Below, piece by piece: positions 52,938-64,000 of a DNA stretch of 64,000 bases. Where the stretch lies: contig NC_088775.1 in NCBI RefSeq assembly GCF_954871325.1, positions 34,945,561 to 35,009,560 on the forward strand, read 5' to 3'. The position numbers and the translations under genes are program-made. The first letter of the stretch is position 1, and the number at the start of each line of letters is the position of its first letter. The notes beneath the pieces were generated by a model, which was not told the origin of the DNA, ran no database searches, and saw only the letters and a program-made list of their open reading frames with translations. The stretch is from Gordionus sp. m RMFG-2023. Lineage: Eukaryota; Nematomorpha; Gordioida; Chordodea; Parachordodidae.

Positions 52938-55900
52938 TACTTTTAAAATGCTAGCCTTTCCCATATAAATGTCTTTCGCGACAAAAAATTTATTTTGTGA
53001 ACCGGAAACGTAATAAAATACATCTAACCTCTTTTGGATAGAGAATTAAATTCTGAGTTCAATGATATAAATATATTCAAAATTACTTTTAAAATGTTAG
53101 CCTTTCCCCTATAAATGTCTTTCGCGACAAAATATTTATTTTGTGAACCGGAAATTAAAAATACAACTAAGCGGTTTTGGATAGAGAATTAAATTCTGAG
53201 TTCAATGATATAAATATATTCAAAATTACTTTTAAAATCTTAGCCTTTCCCTTATAAATGTCTTTCGCGACAAAAGATTTATTTTGTGAACCGGAAACGT
53301 AAAAAAATACATCTAAGCGGTTTTGGATAGAGAATTAAATTCTGAGTTCAATGATATAAATATATTCAAAATTACTTTTAAAATGTTAGCCTTTTCCCTA
53401 TAAATGTCTTTCGCGACAAAATATTTATTTTGTGAACCGGAAATTAAAAATACATCTAAGCGGTTTTGGATACAGAATTAAATTCTGAGTTCAATGATAT
53501 ATATATATTCAAAATTACTTTTAAAATGTTAGCCTTTCCCCTATAAATGTCTTTCGCGACAAAAGATTTATTTTGTGAGAAAACGTAAAAAAATACATCT
53601 AAGCGGTTTTGGATAGAGAATTAAATTCTGAGTTCAATGATATAAATATATTCAAAATTATTTTTAAAATGTTAGCCTTTCCCCTATAAATGTCTTTCGC
53701 GACAAAATATTTATTTTGTGGACCGGAAATTAAAAATACATCTAAGCGGTTTTGGATAGAGAATTAAATTCTGAGTTCAATGATATAAATATATTCAAAA
53801 TTACTTTTAAAATGTTAGCCTTTCCCCTATAAATGTCTTTCGCGACAAAATATTTATTTTGTGAACCGGAAATTAAAAATACATCTAAGCGGTTTTGGAT
53901 AGAGAATTAAATTCTGAGTTCAATGATATATATATAAAAATTACTTTTAAAATGTTAGCCTTTCCCCTATAAATGTCTTTCGCGACAAAAGATTTATTTT
54001 GTGAACCGAAAACGTAAAAAATAACATCTAAGCGGTATTGGATAGAGAATTAAATTCTGAGTTCAATGATATAAATATATTCAAAATTATGTTTAAAATG
54101 TTAGCCTTTCCCCTATAAATGTCTTTCGCGACAAAATATTTATTTTGTAAACCGGAAATTAAAAATATATCTAAGCGGTTTTGGATATAGAATTAAATTC
54201 TGAGTTCAATGATATATATATATTCAAAATTACTTTTAAAATGTTAGCCCTTCCCCTATAAATGTCTTTCGCGACAAAAGATTTATTTTGTGAACCGAAA
54301 ACGTAAAAAATAACATCTAAGCGGTATTGGATAGAGAATTAAATTCTGAGTTCAATGATATAAATATATTCAAAATTATGTTTAAAATGTTAGCCTTTCC
54401 CCTATAAATGTCTTTCGCGACAAAATATTTATTTTGTAAACCGGAAATTAAAAATATATCTAAGCGGTTTTGGATAGAGAATTAAATTCTGAGTTCAATG
54501 ATATATATATATTCAAAATTACTTTTAAAATGTTAGCCTTTCCCCTATAAATGTCTTTCGCGACAAAAGATTTATTTTGTGAACCGAAAACGTAAAAAAT
54601 AACATCTAAGCGGTATTGGATAGAGAATTAAATTCTGAGTTCAATGATATAAATATATTCAAAATTATGTTTAAAATGTTAGCCTTTCCCCTATAAATGT
54701 CTTTCGCGACAAAATATTTATTTTGTAAACCGGAAATTAAAAATATATCTAAGCGGTTTTGGATAGAGAATTAAATTCTGAGTTCAATGATATATATATA
54801 TTCAAAATTACTTTTAAAATGTTAGCCTTTCCCCTATAAATGTCTTTCGAGACAAAATATTTATTTTGTGAACCGGAAACGTAAAAAAATACATCTAAGC
54901 GGTTTTGGATAGAGAATCAAATTCTGAGTTCAATGATATAAATATATTCAAAATTACATTTAAAATGTTAGCCTTTTCCCTATAAATGTCTTTCGCGACA
55001 AAATATTTATTTTGTGAACCGGAAATTAAAAATACATCTAAGCGGTTTTGGATAGAGAATTAAATTCTGAGTTCAATGATATAAATATATTCAAAATTAC
55101 TTTTAAAATGCTAGCCTTTCCCATATAAATGTCTTTCGCGACAAAAAATTTATTTTGTGAACCGGAAACGTAATAAAATACATCTAACCTCTTTTGGATA
55201 GAGAATTAAATTCTGAGTTCAATGATATAAATATATTCAAAATTACTTTTAAAATGTTAGCCTTGCCCCTATAAATGTCTTTTGCGACAAAATATTTATT
55301 TTGTGAACCGGAAATTAAAAATACATCTAAGCGGTTTTGGATAGAGAATTAAATTCTGAGTTCAATGATATAAATATATTCAAAATTATTTTTAAAATGT
55401 TAGCCTTTCCCCTATAAATGTCTTTCGCGACAAAATATTTATTTTGTGGACCGGAAATTAAAAATACATCTAAGCGGTTTTGGATAGAGAATTAAATTCT
55501 GAGTTCAATGATATAAATATATTCAAAATTACTTTTAAAATGTTAGCCTTTCCCCTATAAATGTCTTTCGCGACAAAATATTTATTTTGTGAACCGGAAA
55601 TTAAAAATACATCTAAGCGGTTTTGGATAGAGAATTAAATTCTGAGTTCAATGATATATATATATTCAAAATTACTTTTAAAATGTTAGCCTTTCCCCTA
55701 TAAATGTCTTTCGCGACAAAAGATTTATTTTGTGAACCGAAAACGTAAAAAATAACATCTAGTATTGGATAGAGAATTAAATTCTGAGTTCAATGATATA
55801 AATATATTCAAAATTATGTTTAAAATGTTAGCCTTTCCCCTATAAATGTCTTTCGCGACAAAATATTTATTTTGTAAACCGGAAATTAAAAATATATCTA

Positions 55901-57259
55901 AGCGGTTTTGGATAGAGAATTAAATTCTGAGTTCAATGATATATATATATTCAAAATTACTTTTAAAATGTTAGCCTTTCCCCTATAAATGTCTTTCGCG
56001 ACAAAATATTTATTTTGTGAACCGGAAACGTAAAAAAATACATCTAAGCGGTTTTGGATAGAGAATCAAATTCTGAGTTCAATGATATAAATATATTCAA
56101 AATTACATTTAAAATGTTAGCCTTTTCCCTATAAATGTCTTTCGCGACAAAAAATTTATTTTGTGAACCGGAAACGTAATAAAATACATCTAACCTCTTT
56201 TGGATAGAGAATTAAATTCTGAGTTCAATGATATAAATATATTCAAAATTACTTTTAAAATGTTAGCCTTGCCCCTATAAATGTCTTTTGCGACAAAATA
56301 TTTATTTTGTGAACCGGAAATTAAAAATACATCTAAGCGGTTTTGGATAGAGAATTAAATTCTGAGTTCAATGATATAAATATATTCAAAATTATTTTTA
56401 AAATGTTAGCCTTTCCCCTATAAATGTCTTTCGCGACAAAATATTTATTTTGTGAACCGGAAATTAAAAATACATCTAAGCGGTTTTGGATAGAGAATTA
56501 AATTCTGAGTTCAATGTTATAAATATATTCAAAATTACTTTTAAAATGTTAGCCTTTCCCATATAAATGTCTTTCGCGACAAAAAATTTATTTTGTGAAC
56601 CGGAAACGTAATAAAATACATCTAAGCGGTTTTGGATAGAGAATTAAATTCTGAGTTCAATGATATATATATATTCAAAATTACTTTTAAAATGTTAGCC
56701 TTTCCCCTATAAATGTCTTTCGCGACAAAAGATTTATTTTGTGAACCGAAAACGTAAAAAATAACATCTAAGCGGTATTGGATAGAGAATTAAATTCTGA
56801 GTTCAATGATATAAATATATTCAAAATTATGTTTAAAATGTTAGCCTTTCCCCTATAAATGTCTTTCGCGACAAAATATTTATTTTGTAAACCGGAAATT
56901 AAAAATATATCTAAGCGGTTTTGGATAGAGAATTAAATTCTGAGTTCAATGATATATATATATTCAAAATTACTTTTAAAATGTTAGCCTTTCCCCTATA
57001 AATGTCTTTCGAGACAAAATATTTATTTTGTGAACCGGAAACGTAAAAAAATACATCTAAGCGGTTTTGGATAGAGAATCAAATTCTGAGTTCAATGATA
57101 TAAATATATTCAAAATTACATTTAAAATGTTAGCCTTTTCCCTATAAATGTCTTTCGCGACAAAATATTTATTTTGTGAACCGGAAATTAAAAATACATC
57201 TAAGCGGTTTTGGATAGAGAATTAAATTCTGAGTTCAATGATATAAATATATTCAAAAT
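52938..57259. repeat. 4,472 bp tandem duplication, unit 2, shortened to 4,322 bp
   Basis: Same order as unit 1 but 150 bases shorter, and every missing base can be placed. Three are lost near 53,934 (TATATATAAAAATT, losing TTC). Four are lost near 55,761 (ACATCTAGTATTGG, losing AGCG or an equivalent four). One monomer of 143 is lost where Q joins R near 56,150 (TTTTCCC start, AACCTCTTTTGG end). 3 + 4 + 143 = 150. Confidence 0.92.
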
Positions 57260-59423
57260 TACTTTTAAAATGCTAGCCTTTCCCATATAAATGTCTTTCG
57301 CGACAAAAAATTTATTTTATGAACCGGAAACGTAATAAAATACATCTAACCTCTTTTGGATAGAGAATTAAATTCTGAGTTCAATGATATAAATATATTC
57401 AAAATTACTTTTAAAATGTTAGCCTTGCCCCTATAAATGTCTTTTGCGACAAAATATTTATTTTGTGAACCGGAAATTAAAAATACATCTAAGCGGTTTT
57501 GGATAGAGAATTAAATTCTGAGTTCAATGATATAAATATATTCAAAATTATTTTTAAAATGTTAGCCTTTCCCCTATAAATGTCTTTCGCGACAAAATAT
57601 TTATTTTGTGGACCGGAAATTAAAAATACATCTAAGCGGTTTTGGATAGAGAATTAAATTCTGAGTTCAATGATATAAATATATTCAAAATTACTTTTAA
57701 AATGTTAGCCTTTCCCCTATAAATGTCTTTCGCGACAAAATATTTATTTTGTGAACCGGAAATTAAAAATACATCTAAGCGGTTTTGGATAGAGAATTAA
57801 ATTCTGAGTTCAATGATATATATATATTCAAAATTACTTTTAAAATGTTAGCCTTTCCCCTATAAATGTCTTTCGCGACAAAAGATTTATTTTGTGAACC
57901 GAAAACGTAAAAAATAACATCTAAGCGGTATTGGATAGAGAATTAAATTCTGAGTTCAATGATATAAATATATTCAAAATTATGTTTAAAATGTTAGCCT
58001 TTCCCCTATAAATGTCTTTCGCGACAAAATATTTATTTTGTAAACCGGAAATTAAAAATATATCTAAGCGGTTTTGGATAGAGAATTAAATTCTGAGTTC
58101 AATGATATAAATATATTCAAAATTACTTTTAAAATGCTAGCCTTTCCCATATAAATGTCTTTCGCGACAAAAAATTTATTTTGTGAACCGGAAACGTAAT
58201 AAAATACATCTAACCTCTTTTGGATAGAGAATTAAATTCTGAGTTCAATGATATAAATATATTCAAAATTACTTTTAAAATGTTAGCCTTGCCCCTATAA
58301 ATGTCTTTTGCGACAAAATATTTATTTTGTGAACCGGAAATTAAAAATACATCTAAGCGGTTTTGGATAGAGAATTAAATTCTGAGTTCAATGATATAAA
58401 TATATTCAAAATTATTTTTAAAATGTTAGCCTTTCCCCTATAAATGTCTTTCGCGACAAAATATTTATTTTGTGAACCGGAAATTAAAAATACATCTAAG
58501 CGGTTTTGGATAGAGAATTAAATTCTGAGTTCAATGTTATAAATATATTCAAAATTACTTTTAAAATGTTAGCCTTTCCCATATAAATGTCTTTCGCGAC
58601 AAAAAATTTATTTTGTGAACCGGAAACGTAATAAAATACATCTAAGCGGTTTTGGATAGAGAATTAAATTCTGAGTTCAATGATATAAATATATTCAAAA
58701 TTACTTTTAAAATGTTAGCCTTTCCCATATAAATGTCTTTCGCGACAAATAATTTATTTTGTGAACCGGAAAGGTAATAAAATACATCTAAGCGGTATTG
58801 GATAGAGAATTAAATTCTGAGTTCAATGATATAAATATATTCAAAATTACTTTTAAAATGTTAGCCTTTTCCCTATAAATGTCTTTCGCGACAAAAATTT
58901 TATTTTGTGAACCGAAAACGTAAAAAAATACATCTAAGCGGTTTTGGATAGAGAATTAAATTCTGAGTTCAATGATATAAATATATTCAAAATTACTTTT
59001 AAAATGTTAGCCTTTCCTATATAAATGTCTTTCGCGACAAAAAATTTGTTTTGTGAACCGGAAACGTAAAAAAATACATCTAAGCGGTTTTGGATAGAGA
59101 ATTAAATTCTCAGTTCAATGATATAAATATATTCAAAATTACTTTTAAAATGTTAGCCTTTCCCCCTATAAATGTCTTTCGCGACAAAATAATTTTGTGA
59201 ACCAGAAATTAAAAATACATCTAAGCGGTTTTGGATAGAGAATTAAATTCTGAGTTCAGTGATATAAATATATTCAAAATTACTTTTAAAATGTTAGCCT
59301 TTCCCCTATAAATGTCTTTCGCGACAAAATATTTATTTTGTGAACCGGAAATTAAAAATACATCTAAGCGGTTTTGGATAGAGAATTAAATTCTGAGTTC
59401 AATGATATAAATATATTCAAAAT
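56393..59423. repeat. 3,031 bp tandem duplication, unit 1
   Basis: Twenty-one monomers: T-U-N-O-P-Q-R-S-L-M-N-O-R-S-T-U-E-D-F-G-W. The R at 57,260 has the private TTTTATGAACC (57,319), found again at 60,350, exactly 3,031 later. F has AATTTGTTTTG and G ends TTCAGTG in both units. It overlaps the tail of the 4.47 kb duplication, so it arose after that event. Confidence 0.92.
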
Positions 59424-62400
59424 TATTTTTAAAATGTTAGCCTTTCCCCTATAAATGTCTTTCGCGACAAAATATTTATTTTGTGAACCGGAAATTAAAA
59501 ATACATCTAAGCGGTTTTGGATAGAGAATTAAATTCTGAGTTCAATGTTATAAATATATTCAAAATTACTTTTAAAATGTTAGCCTTTCCCATATAAATG
59601 TCTTTCGCGACAAAAAATTTATTTTGTGAACCGGAAACGTAATAAAATACATCTAAGCGGTTTTGGATAGAGAATTAAATTCTGAGTTCAATGATATATA
59701 TATATTCAAAATTACTTTTAAAATGTTAGCCTTTCCCCTATAAATGTCTTTCGCGACAAAAGATTTATTTTGTGAACCGAAAACGTAAAAAATAACATCT
59801 AAGCGGTATTGGATAGAGAATTAAATTCTGAGTTCAATGATATAAATATATTCAAAATTATGTTTAAAATGTTAGCCTTTCCCCTATAAATGTCTTTCGC
59901 GACAAAATATTTATTTTGTAAACCGGAAATTAAAAATATATCTAAGCGGTTTTGGATAGAGAATTAAATTCTGAGTTCAATGATATATATATATTCAAAA
60001 TTACTTTTAAAATGTTAGCCTTTCCCCTATAAATGTCTTTCGAGACAAAATATTTATTTTGTGAACCGGAAACGTAAAAAAATACATCTAAGCGGTTTTG
60101 GATAGAGAATCAAATTCTGAGTTCAATGATATAAATATATTCAAAATTACATTTAAAATGTTAGCCTTTTCCCTATAAATGTCTTTCGCGACAAAATATT
60201 TATTTTGTGAACCGGAAATTAAAAATACATCTAAGCGGTTTTGGATAGAGAATTAAATTCTGAGTTCAATGATATAAATATATTCAAAATTACTTTTAAA
60301 ATGCTAGCCTTTCCCATATAAATGTCTTTCGCGACAAAAAATTTATTTTATGAACCGGAAACGTAATAAAATACATCTAACCTCTTTTGGATAGAGAATT
60401 AAATTCTGAGTTCAATGATATAAATATATTCAAAATTACTTTTAAAATGTTAGCCTTGCCCCTATAAATGTCTTTTGCGACAAAATATTTATTTTGTGAA
60501 CCGGAAATTAAAAATACATCTAAGCGGTTTTGGATAGAGAATTAAATTCTGAGTTCAATGATATAAATATATTCAAAATTATTTTTAAAATGTTAGCCTT
60601 TCCCCTATAAATGTCTTTCGCGACAAAATATTTATTTTGTGGACCGGAAATTAAAAATACATCTAAGCGGTTTTGGATAGAGAATTAAATTCTGAGTTCA
60701 ATGATATAAATATATTCAAAATTACTTTTAAAATGTTAGCCTTTCCCCTATAAATGTCTTTCGCGACAAAATATTTATTTTGTGAACCGGAAATTAAAAA
60801 TACATCTAAGCGGTTTTGGATAGAGAATTAAATTCTGAGTTCAATGATATATATATATTCAAAATTACTTTTAAAATGTTAGCCTTTCCCCTATAAATGT
60901 CTTTCGCGACAAAAGATTTATTTTGTGAACCGAAAACGTAAAAAATAACATCTAAGCGGTATTGGATAGAGAATTAAATTCTGAGTTCAATGATATAAAT
61001 ATATTCAAAATTATGTTTAAAATGTTAGCCTTTCCCCTATAAATGTCTTTCGCGACAAAATATTTATTTTGTAAACCGGAAATTAAAAATATATCTAAGC
61101 GGTTTTGGATAGAGAATTAAATTCTGAGTTCAATGATATAAATATATTCAAAATTACTTTTAAAATGCTAGCCTTTCCCATATAAATGTCTTTCGCGACA
61201 AAAAATTTATTTTGTGAACCGGAAACGTAATAAAATACATCTAACCTCTTTTGGATAGAGAATTAAATTCTGAGTTCAATGATATAAATATATTCAAAAT
61301 TACTTTTAAAATGTTAGCCTTGCCCCTATAAATGTCTTTTGCGACAAAATATTTATTTTGTGAACCGGAAATTAAAAATACATCTAAGCGGTTTTGGATA
61401 GAGAATTAAATTCTGAGTTCAATGATATAAATATATTCAAAATTATTTTTAAAATGTTAGCCTTTCCCCTATAAATGTCTTTCGCGACAAAATATTTATT
61501 TTGTGAACCGGAAATTAAAAATACATCTAAGCGGTTTTGGATAGAGAATTAAATTCTGAGTTCAATGTTATAAATATATTCAAAATTACTTTTAAAATGT
61601 TAGCCTTTCCCATATAAATGTCTTTCGCGACAAAAAATTTATTTTGTGAACCGGAAACGTAATAAAATACATCTAAGCGGTTTTGGATAGAGAATTAAAT
61701 TCTGAGTTCAATGATATAAATATATTCAAAATTACTTTTAAAATGTTAGCCTTTCCCATATAAATGTCTTTCGCGACAAATAATTTATTTTGTGAACCGG
61801 AAAGGTAATAAAATACATCTAAGCGGTATTGGATAGAGAATTAAATTCTGAGTTCAATGATATAAATATATTCAAAATTACTTTTAAAATGTTAGCCTTT
61901 TCCCTATAAATGTCTTTCGCGACAAAAATTTTATTTTGTGAACCGAAAACGTAAAAAAATACATCTAAGCGGTTTTGGATAGAGAATTAAATTCTGAGTT
62001 CAATGATATAAATATATTCAAAATTACTTTTAAAATGTTAGCCTTTCCTATATAAATGTCTTTCGCGACAAAAAATTTGTTTTGTGAACCGGAAACGTAA
62101 AAAAATACATCTAAGCGGTTTTGGATAGAGAATTAAATTCTCAGTTCAATGATATAAATATATTCAAAATTACTTTTAAAATGTTAGCCTTTCCCCCTAT
62201 AAATGTCTTTCGCGACAAAATAATTTTGTGAACCAGAAATTAAAAATACATCTAAGCGGTTTTGGATAGAGAATTAAATTCTGAGTTCAGTGATATAAAT
62301 ATATTCAAAATTACTTTTAAAATGTTAGCCTTTCCCCTATAAATGTCTTTCGCGACAAAATATTTATTTTGTGAACCGGAAATTAAAAATACATCTAAGC

Positions 62401-62430
62401 GGTTTTGGATAGAGAATTAAATTCTGAGTT
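59424..62430. repeat. 3,031 bp tandem duplication, unit 2
   Basis: Repeats 56,393-59,423 in register up to the last monomer. In unit 1 this monomer ends TTCAATG and runs into T; here it ends TTCATTG (class H) and runs into the truncated I at 62,431. The last monomer of unit 1 is therefore the exchange junction, joining the front of a class H monomer to the tail of whatever preceded T. Confidence 0.9.
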
Positions 62431-64000
62431 CATTGATATAAATATATTCAATCCCCTATAAATGTCTTTCGCGACAAAATATTTATTTTGTGAACCGGAA
62501 ACGTTATAAAATACATCTAAGAGGTTTTGGATAGAGAATTAAATTCTGAGTTCAATGATATAAATATATTCAAAATTACTTTTAAAATGTTAGCCTTTCC
62601 CATATAAATGTCTTTCGCGACAAAAAATATATTTTGTGAACCGGAAACGTAAAAAAATACATCTAAGCGGTTTTGGATAGAGAATTAATATCTGAGTTCA
62701 ATGATATAAATATATTCAAAATTACTTTTAAAATGTTAGCCTTTCCCCTATAAATGTCTTTCGCGACAAAATTATTTTGTGAGAAAACGTAAAAAAATAC
62801 ATCTAAGCGGTTTTGGATAGAGAATTAAATTCTGAGTTCAATGATATAAATATATTCAAAATTATTTTTAAAATGTTAGCCTTTCCCCTATAAATGTCTT
62901 TCGCGACAAAATATTTATTTTGTGGACCGGAAATTAAAAATACATCTAAGCGGTTTTGGATAGAGAATTAAATTCTGAGTTCAATGATATAAATATATTC
63001 AAAATTACTTTTAAAATGTTAGCCTTTCCCCTATAAATGTCTTTCGCGACAAAATATTTATTTTGTGAACCGGAAATTAAAAATACATCTAAGCGGTTTT
63101 GGATAGAGAATTAAATTCTGAGTTCAATGATATATATATATTCAAAATTACTTTTAAAATGTTAGCCTTTCCCCTATAAATGTCTTTCGCGACAAAAGAT
63201 TTATTTTGTGAACCGAAAACGTAAAAAATAACATCTAAGCGGTATTGGATAGAGAATTAAATTCTGAGTTCAATGATATAAATATATTCAAAATTATGTT
63301 TAAAATGTTAGCCTTTCCCCTATAAATGTCTTTCGCGACAAAATATTTATTTTGTAAACCGGAAATTAAAAATATATCTAAGCGGTTTTGGATAGAGAAT
63401 TAAATTCTGAGTTCAATGATATATATATATTCAAAATTACTTTTAAAATGTTAGCCTTTCCCCTATAAATGTCTTTCGCGACAAAATATTTATTTTGTGA
63501 ACCGGAAACGTAAAAAAATACATCTAAGCGGTTTTGGATAGAGAATCAAATTCTGAGTTCAATGATATAAATATATTCAAAATTACATTTAAAATGTTAG
63601 CCTTTTCCCTATAAATGTCTTTCGCGACAAAATATTTATTTTGTGAACCGGAAATTAAAAATACATCTAAGCGGTTTTGTAAGAGAATTAAATTCTGAGT
63701 TCAATGATATAAATATATTCAAAATTACTTTTAAAATGCTAGCCTTTCCCATATAAATGTCTTTCGCGACAAAAAATTTATTTTGTGAACCGGAAACGTA
63801 ATAAAATACATCTAAGCGGTTTTGGATAGAGAATCAAATTCTGAGTTCAATGATATAAATATATTCAAAATTACATTTAAAATGTTAGCCTTTTCCCTAT
63901 AAATGTCTTTCGCGACAAAATATTTATTTTGTAAACCGGAAATTAAAAATATATCTAAGCGGTTTTGGATAGAGAATTAAATTCTGAGTTCAATGATATA

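Larger units (their letters stand above)
1..64000. repeat. AT-rich satellite DNA array, ~144 bp monomer, about 440 copies
   Basis: Every line of the window is the same unit in the same orientation, with no foreign insertion. Monomer starts (TACTTTTAAAA or its variants) fall 146 or 143 bases apart, for example at 1, 147, 293, 439 and 582. Truncated copies are 125 bases. The unit is about 27% GC. The window starts on a monomer boundary and ends inside a monomer, so neither array edge is present. Neighbouring monomers differ at many diagnostic positions, while distant blocks with the same monomer order look almost identical. That is the signature of a higher-order repeat. Such arrays usually form pericentromeric or centromeric heterochromatin; which one cannot be told from sequence alone. 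The species was not recognised. No gene of any kind was found in the 64 kb. Confidence 0.98.
46374..64000. repeat. Right domain: R/S/T/U-type satellite with nested tandem duplications
   Basis: Class R monomers (GCTAGCC) return at about 46,450, and TCGCCAC monomers (B, C) are not seen after about 44,210. Between 45,151 and 62,431 (17,280 bases) there is no truncated I monomer. The domain consists of Q-R-S-T-U-type runs and M-N-O-P runs, enlarged by the 1,007, 4,472 and 3,031 bp tandem duplications listed below. From 62,431 the I-J-K-L-M-N-O-P-Q series returns. The last monomers (63,660-64,000) are mosaics, for example TTTTGTAAGAG near 63,677. Confidence 0.86.

Noticed and set aside
1-64000. 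CRISPR-like regular repeats
   Set aside because: Repeats are contiguous with no unique spacers. The whole 144-base unit repeats, and no cas gene or leader is present.
1-64000. Retroelement, DNA transposon or virus-like insertion in the array
   Set aside because: Monomer register is continuous throughout. I found no non-satellite stretch, target-site duplication, terminal repeats or poly-A tail.
1-64000. tRNA, rRNA or other structured RNA gene
   Set aside because: No conserved tRNA boxes, cloverleaf or rRNA-like segment. The only structure is the short AT-rich dyads.
1-64000. Telomere or bacterial/plasmid iteron array
   Set aside because: No short telomeric unit. Sixty-four kilobases of 144-base monomers with higher-order structure and no gene does not fit bacterial iterons or origins.
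1-64000. Assignment to a named satellite family or species
   Set aside because: I do not recognise the monomer. Unit length near 145 bases occurs in unrelated lineages. A database search with one 143- and one 146-base monomer would decide.

Overview
The whole 64 kb window is one uninterrupted satellite DNA array. I found no protein-coding gene, RNA gene, transposon or other non-satellite sequence in it. A ~144 bp, AT-rich unit (about 27% GC by hand count on one monomer) is repeated head to tail about 440 times in one orientation. The first base starts a monomer and the last base cuts one, so the array continues past both ends. This points to constitutive heterochromatin (pericentromere, centromere or similar) of a eukaryotic nuclear genome. 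I cannot name the species. CpG is not depleted in the unit, which weakly favours a lineage with little DNA methylation, such as many insects.

Monomers come in two main lengths. The 146 bp form has CGTAAAAAAATAC, CGTTATAAAATAC or CGTAATAAAATAC after the GGAAA; the 143 bp form has GGAAATTAAAAATAC there. A rarer truncated form is 125 bp. I sorted monomers into classes by diagnostic bases and use these letters throughout. A: CCTATATAA, CGTTATAAA, TATTGG. B: TCGCCAC, GAACCGG. C: TCAGCC, TCGCCAC, GAATCGG. D: TTTTCCC, ACAAAAATTTTA, ACCGAAAACG (D': ACCGTAAACG and GAATTATATTC). E: ACAAATAATT, GGAAAGGTAA. F: like A, but CGTAAAAAAA and TTCTCAG. G: five C's, ACAAAATAATTTTG, ACCAGAAA. H: ends TTCATTG. I: truncated, AAGAGG. 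J: ACAAAAAATATATT. K: GTGAGAAAACG. L: TATTTTTAAAA, GTGGACC. M: ends GATATATATATATTC. N: GAAAACGTAAAAAATAAC, TATTGG. O: TATGTTTAAAA, GTAAACC. P: GAATCAAATTC. Q: TACATTTAAAA (Q': with GGAAAGGTAA). R: GCTAGCC, AACCTCTTTTGG. S: TTGCCCC, TTTGCG. T: L-like start, ends TTCAATGTTAT. U: CCCATATAA, CGTAATAAAA, AAGCGG. V: GATTTCTTTTG. W: plain 143 bp form.

The array has three domains. Left (1 to about 12,069): R/S/T/U units plus a few B/C monomers, with a 2.86 kb block present twice (offset 7,060) and a 1.01 kb heptamer repeated in tandem. Middle (about 12,070 to 46,373): R-free and built on a 22-monomer higher-order repeat of 3,159 bp, I-J-K-L-M-N-O/L-M-N-O-P-Q'-D'-A-B-C-D-E-D-F-G-H. This unit expands and shrinks by whole monomers to 15, 19, 24, 28 and 32. 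Right (about 46,374 to 64,000): R/S/T/U units again, carrying nested tandem duplications of 1,007, 4,472 and 3,031 bp.

The sequence reads as a record of unequal exchange. Duplications always keep monomer register, and their junctions carry chimeric monomers whose two halves come from the predicted parents. Short dyads recur in every unit, notably ACAAAA...TTTTGT, whose arms stay constant while the spacer changes in sequence and length.
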